A stretch of DNA of 22,346 nt from CAZTWC01 sp964617105 [NCBI: uncultured Myxococcia bacterium] (GTDB lineage: Bacteria > CAZTWC01): assembly GCA_964617105.1 (NCBI GenBank), contig CAZTWC010000023.1, forward strand, positions 1-22,346. Direction: 5' to 3'. Under the pieces are notes generated by a model. It was not told where the DNA came from. It ran no database searches and worked only from the letters and a program-made list of their open reading frames with translations. The position numbers were made by a program, and so were the translations under genes. The first letter of the stretch is position 1. Every line of letters starts with the position of its first letter. Shown piece after piece: positions 7,284-16,074 of this stretch.

Positions 7284-9386
7284 CTACTCGAGCCATTTAT
7301 TGCCGTCAGTGCAGGCTTTGATAACCGCTTGATACAATCTATGGTTGGCGCAGAAACGTTCTTCTGGAATGGTGGTCTCGTGTGCCCATTTGATGGTATC
7401 GATAACTCGGTTTTCACTGTGCATATAGATAAAGGTGAGAGCCGGTTTTAGTGCGCGCAGCAACTTGTCCTCAAAGGATAACAGCCGCTTTATTTTATCT
7501 GAAGGCAGGGAAGATGACTGGTTGAGCCGGGCGCATTGTCGGGCCAAATATAGGCACTTTTTAAAACTCAATTTTAAATTACCCTTCTCTTTTTTCAGGT
7601 ATTTTCTTTTCTTTTCTTTGTCGGAGACCATAAGAAGATTGGTGGAAAAGGGTTCCCAATTTTGAATGTGGTTAAAATCGAACTGTTCCACCACGGTTTT
7701 CAAGGGGATATGCTCCATGTTGTCAATATAGGCCCCGCCCTCTGTACTATTGATTATTCGAACCTGTTCTTTAATCTCCAGGGCCGAATCTTCAAGAAAT
7801 TCGCGAGTGATGCTCCAATTTTTAAAAGTCAGCACTTTTTTGTCAAAATATCCCCGGGTTTCCTCCATCTCTTCCTGGCCGGTCAGATTAATGTGGCTGT
7901 GTTGGTTATCCATTTTATTGGCTTTTTGGCTCCAGCCTTTAATCGTAAAAGTTTTATTGTCATCTGACAGGTTGACTCTGGTGTGTTTGTCGTGAACAGT
8001 ATGGTCGTAAATCCGCCCATCTTGAAAAGCCAAATCATGTCCAACCAGAATTATCGGGTCACAGCCTAAAAGTTTAGCTAATGAAAAAGCAGCGGTTGCC
8101 ACCGTGACACTAGAGTGTAAATAGGTTTCCTTGTCAAACAGGTAGTCGAGCCATTGAGCGATGTTGGTTTCACTGTTGTATAAAAAAACCTGTTTAAAGT
8201 TGAGTTCTAATACCTTTGGATTAACTTGACCGGATAGAATTACCGCCTTTAGTTGTTCAACTGGATAGTCGTCAAAATGGTAGCAGATATCAGAAGGAGC
8301 CACTACCTGGACAATGTCGGGGATGATATCCTTTTTTTTGAGGGGCGCCAATGCTTTGCTATAGGCCAGTAAAAGGGCTTTGCCCTTTAGGCTTTGGATG
8401 AGATCGATGTTTTTTGCCAAAGAGGGGCCAGGGGCAATCAAGACAATTGGTTTTTTCTGCCATCTATTTTTTAGGGTCGAGACCAGGGGCCAGCGGGTAA
8501 ATTGATTCAGGTTGCTAAGGGTTTGGGGAATAGATATTTTAGCAAAATGTTTTTGCCGAAAATTTAATATCATTTTATTACGGAAAAAGTTCTCCAGGAT
8601 ACTGGTAAGATACTCAAGTTTTGGGCGGGAAAGAGCCATTTTTAAGAGAGATTTCCCAATGATAGTTTCCGGCAAAGGAGAGGAAAGATTGTCCATGGCA
8701 TTTAGCAATTCAGGTTCGTTTCTGACCACCGTTATCAGGGACGGCAGGTTTTCAATGGTTTTTTGATCTTCAAGAAAAAGGACAATTCGAGTCTGTCCGC
8801 GCCGGGCTAACTCTCTAGCCACATCAGCCAAGTCAGAACCAAATAGGATGGAGATATTAAGGTTAAAATTCCAGGCCAGAGGCAGCATCCGGTCTACAAA
8901 ACCGGAGATATTTTCGGCCAGGCCCATGTTTCGCCTGCCAACCAGGGCGCCAGTAGGAAACCAGTTGGCCAGCAATTGCTGTTGGGTAAGAGGCCCGGAT
9001 TGATTCAGCCAGGCTAAGATAACTTCATTCGCCTGACGGCAGGAGGAGGTTAACTCTTTCATCTGTTCAACCAGGCCGGACCACTTTGAAAAGTCATCGA
9101 TATTGATCTCTTCTAGGGCCTGGTGAACCCGGTTGAAATTGGCTCTGGCAACCCGGCTGCGGTCAATTAGTTTTCGGATCTCTTTATTATTGCCAGCCTG
9201 GCTGGCCACGCTTTTTTTTATTTTTTTTCCCAAACTGTCCAAATCTTTTAGATTAGTCAGCATAAATTTTATCTTGTCCGAATCCGGCCACTGGGGATCC
9301 CAGAGGATCTCTTCAGCCGGCAAATTGATGGTGGTATCTGGTCTGGGGTCAATTTGAGATTGTTGTTTTTGGGGTGACTTAGGCAT
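7284..9386 (-). CDS. Maf-type (DUF115/MptE-like) motility-associated glycosyltransferase
   Basis: This 700-residue cytoplasmic protein carries the DUF115/MAF core in its second half: IVLIAPGPSLAKNIDL (about 314-329), SSVTVATAAFSLA, then IILVGHDLAFQDGRIYDH (445-462). Maf proteins transfer nonulosonic acids (pseudaminic, legionaminic) onto flagellin in flagellated bacteria. The N-terminal 300 residues are mostly helical and contain a less conserved domain. ATG at 9386 is preferred because AGGAG (9393-9397 on the complement) lies 6 nt upstream; an upstream TTG at 9413 is possible but poorly supported. It follows the RND exporter with 34 nt between stop and start and shares its operon. Its 3' end faces the DAHP-synthase-like gene with only 10 nt between stops. 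No flagellin or NeuB gene is in the window, so the acceptor is inferred. Confidence 0.85.
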   Translation of the reverse strand: MPKSPQKQQSQIDPRPDTTINLPAEEILWDPQWPDSDKIKFMLTNLKDLDSLGKKIKKSVASQAGNNKEIRKLIDRSRVARANFNRVHQALEEINIDDFSKWSGLVEQMKELTSSCRQANEVILAWLNQSGPLTQQQLLANWFPTGALVGRRNMGLAENISGFVDRMLPLAWNFNLNISILFGSDLADVARELARRGQTRIVLFLEDQKTIENLPSLITVVRNEPELLNAMDNLSSPLPETIIGKSLLKMALSRPKLEYLTSILENFFRNKMILNFRQKHFAKISIPQTLSNLNQFTRWPLVSTLKNRWQKKPIVLIAPGPSLAKNIDLIQSLKGKALLLAYSKALAPLKKKDIIPDIVQVVAPSDICYHFDDYPVEQLKAVILSGQVNPKVLELNFKQVFLYNSETNIAQWLDYLFDKETYLHSSVTVATAAFSLAKLLGCDPIILVGHDLAFQDGRIYDHTVHDKHTRVNLSDDNKTFTIKGWSQKANKMDNQHSHINLTGQEEMEETRGYFDKKVLTFKNWSITREFLEDSALEIKEQVRIINSTEGGAYIDNMEHIPLKTVVEQFDFNHIQNWEPFSTNLLMVSDKEKKRKYLKKEKGNLKLSFKKCLYLARQCARLNQSSSLPSDKIKRLLSFEDKLLRALKPALTFIYMHSENRVIDTIKWAHETTIPEERFCANHRLYQAVIKACTDGNKWLE

Positions 9387-9420
9387 ATAGTTCTCCTGAA
9401 CAGGCGTGGGCAATCAACTG

Positions 9421-12192
9421 TTAGCAGTGCCCAGGCCGATCCCCTTGTCTTTCGGTTAAAAACCTGCTGGCCACGTGCATTAAGGGGGGCATTACCAAAA
9501 TGGTTGAGCACAGGCAGGCTCCCACCCCGATCAGTAGCACTACCCCCAGGCTGGCCATGCCGGGATGGGCGTAAAAGGCGATATTGCCAAAACCGATCAT
9601 AGTGGTGAAACTGGTCATCATCACTGCCCGGCCTACGCTGGTAAATATGATTGATAAAGATTTGCTCCTGTCTTCCAAATATCGGTGCAGCACATGTACT
9701 CCATCATCCACGCCAATGCCAATCATAATCGGTACCGCTATCAGGTTGACCATGTTGTATTTGACCCCTAATGCCCAGGCAGCCAGCAGCATCCAGGTCA
9801 CTCCCACTCCCAGGGGAACCACTGCCAGCAAGGCTGGTAAAATACGCCTGAAATCCAATAATAGCAGTAAAAAAATAGCCGCGGCTGTGGCCAGGATAGT
9901 CAGGTTACCATCACTGATAAGTTGAGTGTTCATCTCCAGCATCAAAGCGGGAATACCGGTAATCTGGGGCGCTATTTTAGACACCGTAGCAGTAAATCTC
10001 TCCAATGGCTCTTTGTCATAAATAAAATAGCGAGGATACAACTGAACCAGGTATCCACCTTTGCTGCTTTTATAGCGGTTTAAGATCTCCGGAGGCAGCA
10101 TATCTTCAGTAACCGGACCCCGGTTGGCGCTCATCTCTTTAAGCCTGGCGGCCAGTAATTTTTGAAAGCGCTCAAAGAATTTCTGTAAATGTTCTTTATC
10201 CACTCTCTGGCCGATTTTAAACTGTTCAACCAATTTTGCCAGAGGGCCTCCTCCTTTTTCTCCACCGGTGAGGCGCTCCAATTTGGCAACCACCCTATCC
10301 TGCCCGCCGATATAGGACAACTCTTCCATCTCCAGAATATTTTGATATAGCCTTTCCAACTGAGCAGTTAAAGATTCAAGATTGATTTGAGCGGCCAGAC
10401 TATTCTCTTTGGGTTTCTGGTTGCCGGTCCGAATATTTTTCGATGCTATTGATGAATGATTTTTTTCAGAATCCATTAAGAACTGGTGTAATTTTTCCAC
10501 CAACCGGTCATTTTTCTCTTGCCATTTTGGGTCGGGGATCAAAAATGAGATACTGTCGATATCGCCTACCAGCCGTTTCTTTTTAAACGCCCTGGTCAGT
10601 TTACGGGCCTGGCCGATGTTATCTGCCACTACACTGCTCATCTCCGGGCTCATTTTATAGCGGTCAATAATCTCTTTTTGCAAAAAAACCGAGTCCACTT
10701 GCGGCTCCATTTCCAGAAAATTGTATTCATAGGGAATTTGGTCTTTTATCCAAAAGCCCAGAGCCAGGGAGATAATAGTGAAAGATAAAATCAGCCAGCG
10801 CCATTTTACAAAACTCTGGGTAAAGCGTCCCAGGGGAGCGAAATTCGGACTTTTTATCTTTTTGTGCCGGGATATGTTTCGTTGTTCATGCCATACCAAC
10901 AAAGAGGGGAGAATTAGCAGGATGGCTCCCAGGGTAAAGAGGATGCCGAAACCAGCGCAGAAACCGAATTCATAGGTGCCTTTGGATTCAGAAATCATGG
11001 TGGCGAAAAAAGCAGCAGCCGTGGTAATCGCCCCCATCATCACTCCCCGGCCGGTTCCCACTACAGCCAAGGTAAGAGCTTGCTCAAGGGTGCCGCCTTT
11101 GAGCCTTTCTTCCCGGAACCGATTTAAGATATGGATGGAAAAATCGATGCCAATACCTATTAAAACCAGCATAATCATGGCGGTAATCAGGTTCAGGGTC
11201 TTGATAGTTACAGCGTAAAAACCCATGGACCAACTTATGCCTATCAGGAGTGGTAGAATTCCCCATAGAGGTGTCAGCCAGTCTCCAAAGTTCCAGCGTA
11301 GCATAATCAGCACCAACAACAAGGCCAAAATAGTCAGTATCATGGTTTGAGGACCAAGAGTCCTCATCTCGTCAGCACCAATGGGGACCATGCCGGTGCG
11401 CCTGATTTTTATACCGGGATATTTCTTTTCTATGTTTTTGAGTAAGACCTGAAGATCTTCATCCATTGGTAAATACTGGTCAAAATCATCAATACTAAAA
11501 GTGGAGGCTAAAAGCACCATGGTCATTTGGCGATCTGGAGAGAAATAATAGGGATTGCCAGTGGTTAAATCTCTGATTACCCGTTTTACATCAGTCTTGG
11601 AATTGCTGTCGGCGGCACTGGAGATGGCCAGCACCAGTTTTTCTATGGAATCCATCCGGTTAACCACGTCTCGTTGGTTATTGCGGATATTTTCTTCATC
11701 ACCAACGTATTCTTTTTCTAAATCATTATTGAGATGAGTAAGAAAAGGGAGTAGCCGGGGATCGGAAAAAAGATTAACCGTTCGCTTCAGATCCTTAATT
11801 TCCATAGTTCGCAAGCCGTGTTTCAGGACAAATTGTTCAGGCATTTTGCCAACTACCAATTTAACCCATTTAGTCTCCTTCTTAAGGCTTTCGATAACCT
11901 CTTCAGTGACCTGTTCCAGTAATATTTCGTTGTCTTCCTCATTGTTTCCTTCAATGTCTCTTTCAATAACCACCAGATAGTTGCCGGGATTGGAAAAATC
12001 TTTATCAATCCGTTTATACTCCTGCACTACCGGCATGGTTTCCGGCAAAAGGTGAGTCCATTGGTAACTCATTTTAATTTGGCTGGCCAATACCAGAGAG
12101 ATTAAGGTGCTGACCAGAGAAAAGATAAGAACAGTCCGCCGTTTTTCCAGAGCCAGGTAAACCAGCAGTTTAAGGAATTTTTTTTTATACAT
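9421..12192 (-). CDS. RND/MMPL-superfamily exporter
   Basis: This 923-residue inner-membrane transporter has the duplicated RND/MMPL layout. Each half has one TM segment, a large periplasmic domain and a block of TM segments. TM1 lies at about 21-37. The first TM block spans about 280-435 with the proton-relay motif IGIGIDFSIH (345-354). A second single TM is near 462-482, and the second block spans about 765-905 with IGIGVDDGVH (824-833). This resembles COG1033 and hopanoid- or lipid-exporting MMPL proteins rather than drug-efflux AcrB, which is larger. The second periplasmic domain contains a long charged helical region (about 555-690). Proton-driven export of a lipid or hydrophobic product to the outer membrane is the likely role. 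It is the first gene of the unit with the Maf gene. GAGG lies about 10 nt ahead of the ATG. The LolA-like and barrel genes typical of its neighbourhood are at 1-1785. Confidence 0.9.
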   Translation of the reverse strand: MYKKKFLKLLVYLALEKRRTVLIFSLVSTLISLVLASQIKMSYQWTHLLPETMPVVQEYKRIDKDFSNPGNYLVVIERDIEGNNEEDNEILLEQVTEEVIESLKKETKWVKLVVGKMPEQFVLKHGLRTMEIKDLKRTVNLFSDPRLLPFLTHLNNDLEKEYVGDEENIRNNQRDVVNRMDSIEKLVLAISSAADSNSKTDVKRVIRDLTTGNPYYFSPDRQMTMVLLASTFSIDDFDQYLPMDEDLQVLLKNIEKKYPGIKIRRTGMVPIGADEMRTLGPQTMILTILALLLVLIMLRWNFGDWLTPLWGILPLLIGISWSMGFYAVTIKTLNLITAMIMLVLIGIGIDFSIHILNRFREERLKGGTLEQALTLAVVGTGRGVMMGAITTAAAFFATMISESKGTYEFGFCAGFGILFTLGAILLILPSLLVWHEQRNISRHKKIKSPNFAPLGRFTQSFVKWRWLILSFTIISLALGFWIKDQIPYEYNFLEMEPQVDSVFLQKEIIDRYKMSPEMSSVVADNIGQARKLTRAFKKKRLVGDIDSISFLIPDPKWQEKNDRLVEKLHQFLMDSEKNHSSIASKNIRTGNQKPKENSLAAQINLESLTAQLERLYQNILEMEELSYIGGQDRVVAKLERLTGGEKGGGPLAKLVEQFKIGQRVDKEHLQKFFERFQKLLAARLKEMSANRGPVTEDMLPPEILNRYKSSKGGYLVQLYPRYFIYDKEPLERFTATVSKIAPQITGIPALMLEMNTQLISDGNLTILATAAAIFLLLLLDFRRILPALLAVVPLGVGVTWMLLAAWALGVKYNMVNLIAVPIMIGIGVDDGVHVLHRYLEDRSKSLSIIFTSVGRAVMMTSFTTMIGFGNIAFYAHPGMASLGVVLLIGVGACLCSTILVMPPLMHVASRFLTERQGDRPGHC

Positions 12193-12328
12193 AGCCAGGT
12201 ATCCTCAAGTTATGAGTGAGTTGCTCGACTTTATAGCCGAGTTTAGCAGTTTTTTAACGATTTTGGGCAAAATTATTTCTGTCACTATCCCAAAATATAA
12301 TCGCCTAAAAAAGGCGCGTGTTGACAAC

Positions 12329-12357
12329 TTGACAAAATGAGACTTGATTGCTATACT
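12329..12357 (+). promoter_or_regulatory. Near-consensus σ70-type promoter for the DUF1566 gene
   Basis: TTGACA (12329-12334) and TATACT (12352-12357) are separated by exactly 17 nt. This is a perfect -35 box and a 5-of-6 -10 box, the best promoter in the window. A second TTGACA overlaps slightly upstream at 12321-12326. Transcription would start near 12364, about 40 nt before the ATG at 12403. Confidence 0.75.
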
Positions 12358-12402
12358 AATAATTAGGAACCAATTTGCAAGAATAGAAGATGGGAGGTAA
12401 GT

Positions 12403-12768
12403 ATGAGAGGAAAAAAATTATCAGGTCCCTGCATAACTGATGGAGAAACCGGCCTGATGTGGCAAAATGCCTATTCCAACAAGAGATTGAATTGGGAGCA
12501 GGCCATGGATTACCCACAAATTCTTAATCAAGGCAGGTATGGCGGCTTTACCGACTGGCGGTTGCCCAACCAGGAAGAGTATGACGATATGCGGGCCAAA
12601 GAGGAGTTCCGTAAACTATTTTTCGAAACTGATTGGTATTGGACCTCTTATCAGGCAGCAGTTTCTAGTGGCTGGGGCCGTGAATTTCCCCGTTGGCGGC
12701 GGGTTTACCCGCGGCACGATCAGCGGAAATATGTGCGTTGCGTGCGTGATTTCATAAAAGACCACTAA
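12403..12768 (+). CDS. Small stand-alone DUF1566 (Lcl C-terminal-like) protein
   Basis: This 121-residue protein is essentially a single DUF1566 domain. TGLMWQNA (16-23), W31EQAM, GGFTDWRLPNQEEY (47-60), W79TSYQ and the closing YVRCVRD (110-116) are the conserved points of the family, whose fold is related to C-type lectin/FGE domains. GGGAGG lies 8 nt before the ATG. Most DUF1566 domains sit in exported, multi-domain or lipoprotein contexts. This one has no signal peptide and begins almost directly with the domain, so it looks cytoplasmic. It is a single-gene transcription unit with a strong promoter at 12329-12357 and a hairpin terminator at 12791-12832. Ligand and role are unknown. Confidence 0.85.
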   Translation: MRGKKLSGPCITDGETGLMWQNAYSNKRLNWEQAMDYPQILNQGRYGGFTDWRLPNQEEYDDMRAKEEFRKLFFETDWYWTSYQAAVSSGWGREFPRWRRVYPRHDQRKYVRCVRDFIKDH

Positions 12769-12790
12769 AAGATCAAAATTGTTGAACAAG

Positions 12791-12832
12791 AAAAAGCGGC
12801 TTCCCGTCAAAAAGTGGAGCCGCTTTTTTTTT
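12791..12832 (+). terminator. Rho-independent terminator after the DUF1566 gene
   Basis: A perfect 11-bp stem (AAAAAGCGGCT at 12791-12801 with AGCCGCTTTTT at 12818-12828) closes a 16-nt loop and runs into nine or more T residues. It lies 22 nt after the stop at 12768. The A-run on the 5' side could also let it act on the minus strand. Confidence 0.85.
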
Positions 12833-12906
12833 AAAAGGTGCGCGCCTGGTAGGGTGCATCCACTTTGTGGGTGAGAGTCTTCTATGGACCCGATCTTATT
12901 TTTAGG

Positions 12907-12935
12907 TTGTAATTAACTTCTTTTTTTATTAATAT
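12907..12935 (+). promoter_or_regulatory. Possible weak σ70-type promoter for the parvulin lipoprotein gene
   Basis: TTGTAA (12907-12912) and TAATAT (12930-12935) are 17 nt apart. Each matches 4 of 6 consensus positions. It sits between the terminator at 12832 and the GTG at 13020, where a promoter is needed. The surrounding sequence is AT-rich, so chance matches are likely. Confidence 0.3.
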
Positions 12936-13019
12936 GTATCCCAAACTTTGGTTTTTAAGCCAACAATTGATTTCTGAAATTATACTATTCAGACCAGTCC
13001 TATTCATGGAGGTGCTAAA

Positions 13020-14114
13020 GTGAAATTAAGACTCTTATTTTTTGTTATCATTATCAGCATAATGGTTTTTGCTCTTTTATCTGGTTGTAAAAGAGATGAT
13101 CTGGGTTCTCAACCAAATGACTTAACCACCGCTGAAAAAACTATTGATACTCCCGTTCCGCCAACTGGAGAAATCGTCCAAAAAGAATCTGCCAAATCGA
13201 TGCCGTCAATCGTACCAAAACCTGCTCCTAAAGGAGACAAAATACCGGAATCTGGCCCTTTAGCCAAAGTCAACGGCAAGGTAATTAAAGTGGAAGATAT
13301 CAAGGACGAAGTTGAGGCAATGAAAAAGGTTTTAAAGGGGATCCCTCCCCAGGAGGCAGAGAAGATAAAAAAACAGATTTTAGAATCAACTATCCATTTT
13401 ACCATTATGCAGGAAGAAACTGAAAAACTCGGTATTAAGATAACCGCTCAAGAGATTGCTTCAAAAATGGGTGAAATTATGAGAGATCAAAACTATAAAA
13501 AATTTGCCGCTCAAATGGGACAGTCGGAGGACTATCTAAAGAAAATGGTAAGCAAAACTCTTTTAATGGAAAAACTCTTTTCCAGGGTTTTTAATACTAA
13601 CTTTCAAGTTACAGATAAGCACATCAACGACTATTACCAGAAAAATAAAGAGGAGTTTAAAAGGCAGCCAAAAGTCAAAGCCAGTCATATCCTGTTAAAA
13701 GTTGCTCCAGAAGATGACGAAAAAACCAAACAGGGGAAGTTAACAAAACTTAAAAGTGTTTTAGAAAAAATTAAAAAGGGTGGAGATTTCGTTGCTATGG
13801 CCAAAAAACATTCTCAGTGTCCATCATCCGCCAGCGGCGGTGATTTGGGTGAGTTTACCAAGGATATGATGGTTAAGGAGTTTAGTGAGATTGTTTTCAA
13901 TATGAAAAAAGGGCAAGTTTCCGAAGTGTTTAAAACTCAGTTTGGCTATCATATCGCCAAAGTCACCGGCATAATAACGGCTGGCTACAGCACTTTGGAT
14001 GAGGTCAAGCAATTTATTAAAAACAAAATATTAAGCCAACGGGTTAAACCTGAAAAAATTAAAGAATATATGGATAAATTGTTAAAAAGTGCCCAGATAG
14101 AATATCTTTTTTAA
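13020..14114 (+). CDS. Lipoprotein peptidyl-prolyl isomerase (parvulin/SurA-PrsA type)
   Basis: This 364-residue periplasmic folding factor is membrane-anchored. The N-terminus is a lipoprotein signal with lipobox LLSGC (Cys23), followed by a Pro/Lys-rich linker to about residue 75. Residues 77-205 form a helical SurA-N-like chaperone region that starts with AKVNGKVIKVEDI. The parvulin PPIase domain covers about 217-318: VKASHILLK (His223), GGDFVAMAKKHS, GGDLGEF, and FGYHIAKV (His311). Parvulins catalyse cis/trans isomerisation at prolyl bonds and help envelope proteins fold. The start is GTG at 13020 with GGAGGT about 6 nt upstream. The residue after lipid-Cys is Lys, which does not resemble the Asp+2 inner-membrane retention signal. 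It stands alone between a terminator and a 101-nt gap before the transporter. Confidence 0.9.
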   Translation: MKLRLLFFVIIISIMVFALLSGCKRDDLGSQPNDLTTAEKTIDTPVPPTGEIVQKESAKSMPSIVPKPAPKGDKIPESGPLAKVNGKVIKVEDIKDEVEAMKKVLKGIPPQEAEKIKKQILESTIHFTIMQEETEKLGIKITAQEIASKMGEIMRDQNYKKFAAQMGQSEDYLKKMVSKTLLMEKLFSRVFNTNFQVTDKHINDYYQKNKEEFKRQPKVKASHILLKVAPEDDEKTKQGKLTKLKSVLEKIKKGGDFVAMAKKHSQCPSSASGGDLGEFTKDMMVKEFSEIVFNMKKGQVSEVFKTQFGYHIAKVTGIITAGYSTLDEVKQFIKNKILSQRVKPEKIKEYMDKLLKSAQIEYLF

Positions 14115-14131
14115 ATATAAAATAACTCAAA

Positions 14132-14145
14132 TTCTCGTCCGAGAA
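14132..14145. repeat. Short dyad (TTCTCG-TC-CGAGAA) ahead of the transporter gene
   Basis: A 6-bp perfect inverted repeat with a 2-nt centre lies in the 101-nt gap between the parvulin stop and the transporter ATG. There is no T-run, so it is not a typical terminator. It could be an operator or part of a weak hairpin. The rest of the gap holds purine-rich sequence and two AGGAG-like runs. Confidence 0.3.
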
Positions 14146-14215
14146 GTCACTTCATTGCAAATTAGGAGCAGAAGGGAGGTTTCGGAAAAGAAATTATTTA
14201 TTAGGAGACCGGTAG

Positions 14216-16015
14216 ATGGCTCAAAGTAAAGGTTTTATAGATCAGATTAAAAGTTATCCCAAAGCCTTTTGGGTGGCCAACACCATGGAGATTTTCGAAC
14301 GGCTGTCTTGGTATGGCTGGTTCACGGTAATGGCCCTCTATGTTACCGCTCCTCCGGAAAACGGCGGCTTAGGTTTTTCCACCGAAGTAAGGGGAAACCT
14401 TCAGGGTATTGTCCCCTTTTTTCTATACCTGATGCCGGTTATCACTGGAGCCCTGGCAGACAAAATTGGTTTTAAAAAGATGTTTATCATCGCTTTTTTG
14501 ATAATGATCGTCTCTTACTATTCCCTGGGGCAATTCACATCTTTACCCGGTTTCTTTTTAGCCTTCATGTTTGTTGCGGTGGGGGCGGCAATTTTCAAAC
14601 CTGTGGTGGTGGGCACGGTAGCCCGGGTAACAGATGAATCAAATTCCGCTTTAGGATTTGGACTTTTTTACATGATGGTTAATATCGGCGGGTTTGTCGG
14701 CCCAATCGTGGCGGGCATAGTCAGGGGCTGGAGTTGGAATTATGTCTTTATAGCTTGCTCTTTCTGGGCGTTTGTCAATCTGCTGATAGTTACTTTTTTC
14801 TATAAAGATCCGCCGGCAGTAGAGGTTAAGCCGGACCAGCCCAAACGGTCGGTAATCGACAACGCTGTTGATGTATTGGGCAATCTGCGTTTTTTTCTGA
14901 CTGTGGGAGTTGTCCTGGTGGCCTTGATGATGGCCGGCCTGGGTCAGGATTGGTTTACCTGGACCAACTGCGGTATATTTTGTTTTCTGTGGCTACTACT
15001 CAATTTTCTTTATGATCGTAGGTTGCCCAAAAACCATAAAAATAGTTCTGAAAGTGGTACTACTGGTTGGCTACGGCAGCGCATGCATTGTAGCAATTGG
15101 CGATTCGCCCTGTTTTTATTGATCATGTCCGGTTTTTGGACCTCTTTTAACCAAATATTTCTCACCATGCCGGAATATATCCGTGACTTTACTGACACCA
15201 GACCGTTAATTTCCACATTTGAAGGGGTTTTTGGTGAGAGCGACAGCCAGGATCCCAATAAAGGGATCGCCTCAAAAATTGCTACGGTAAGCAAAGAGGA
15301 AAGGGCAACTATCGAGGCCACCCTGGATAAACTCTTGCAGGCTTCTCAAACAGGGGGGCTTACCAAAGAGAAATTGGAGAAAGGCTCCCATTCTCTTTTA
15401 GCCAGCAAGATTCGTATATCGCCGGACAAACTGGAGCAGATGATCCAAAAAGCGGAAAACGACCAGAAAAAATTGACCGACCGGGTGATTATATCTGCCC
15501 GCCAATTTAACCCTGAATTTATTATTAATATCAATGCCGGCGCTATTGTGATTTTTCAGATTTTAGTCTCTTTTATGATGGGACGATTTAACCGATTTTT
15601 CACCATGATTGTGGGGATGGTTGTAGCTGGAGTAGGGATAGGTCTCTCCACTTTTGCCGGTGCAGAGGGGATGTTGGGAGCCGGTGGCTCGGTTTGGTTT
15701 GTTTGCCTGGGTTTGTTCATTTTTTCCTTTGGTGAAATGATGGCCAGCCCCACCAGCCAGGAGTATGTAGGACGCATCGCACCGGATGATAAAAAGGCCT
15801 TGTATATGGGTTACTATTTTGTAGCTATTGCTCTGGGCAATCTGTTTGGTGGAATTTTATCCGGCCAGTTCTACGGCTGGCTGGCCAGAGATCTGCAGCG
15901 TCCCGACCTGATGTGGATGTGTTTTGGGATATTGATGTTTGGTACTGCTTTTATTTTTGTGTTATATAACCGTTTTGCCATGTCTAAAACTTCGCAGCCC
16001 GTTATCTCAGATTAA
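14216..16015 (+). CDS. POT/PTR2-like MFS transporter (peptide-type) with large central loop
   Basis: This 599-residue major-facilitator protein has an N-terminal POT signature, E25xxE28R29-LSWYG, corresponding to ExxER-F-YYG of proton-coupled oligopeptide transporters. FYMMVNIGGFVGP (151-163) matches the POT TM5 motif, and FNPEFIININA (431-441) the pre-TM8 segment. About 12 hydrophobic segments can be counted. Substrates in the family are di- and tripeptides or related compounds, taken up with protons. Unlike most bacterial POTs (about 450-500 residues), it carries a soluble, charged, helical insertion of about 105 residues (roughly 326-432) between predicted TM7 and TM8. The start is ATG 14216 with AGGAG about 10 nt upstream. 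Real specificity is uncertain because the match lies mainly in the N-terminal bundle. Confidence 0.75.
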   Translation: MAQSKGFIDQIKSYPKAFWVANTMEIFERLSWYGWFTVMALYVTAPPENGGLGFSTEVRGNLQGIVPFFLYLMPVITGALADKIGFKKMFIIAFLIMIVSYYSLGQFTSLPGFFLAFMFVAVGAAIFKPVVVGTVARVTDESNSALGFGLFYMMVNIGGFVGPIVAGIVRGWSWNYVFIACSFWAFVNLLIVTFFYKDPPAVEVKPDQPKRSVIDNAVDVLGNLRFFLTVGVVLVALMMAGLGQDWFTWTNCGIFCFLWLLLNFLYDRRLPKNHKNSSESGTTGWLRQRMHCSNWRFALFLLIMSGFWTSFNQIFLTMPEYIRDFTDTRPLISTFEGVFGESDSQDPNKGIASKIATVSKEERATIEATLDKLLQASQTGGLTKEKLEKGSHSLLASKIRISPDKLEQMIQKAENDQKKLTDRVIISARQFNPEFIININAGAIVIFQILVSFMMGRFNRFFTMIVGMVVAGVGIGLSTFAGAEGMLGAGGSVWFVCLGLFIFSFGEMMASPTSQEYVGRIAPDDKKALYMGYYFVAIALGNLFGGILSGQFYGWLARDLQRPDLMWMCFGILMFGTAFIFVLYNRFAMSKTSQPVISD

Positions 16016-16074
16016 GCAGTAGTAAAAAGCGGTTATAATAATCAATAACAGTTGTTCCATAAAAAGGACCTATT

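Noticed and set aside
7435-7995. Overlapping plus-strand frames inside the Maf gene region
   Set aside because: The minus-strand Maf frame has recognisable DUF115 motifs throughout; the plus frames have no motifs and no ribosome sites.
9584-11737. Several plus-strand frames opposite the RND exporter
   Set aside because: Antisense shadows of a clear 923-residue transporter; their composition mirrors transmembrane codons.
12302-12316. Small hairpin CGCCT-AAAAA-AGGCG as a terminator
   Set aside because: The stem is only 5 bp, there is no T-run after it, and it sits just upstream of the strong promoter for the DUF1566 gene.
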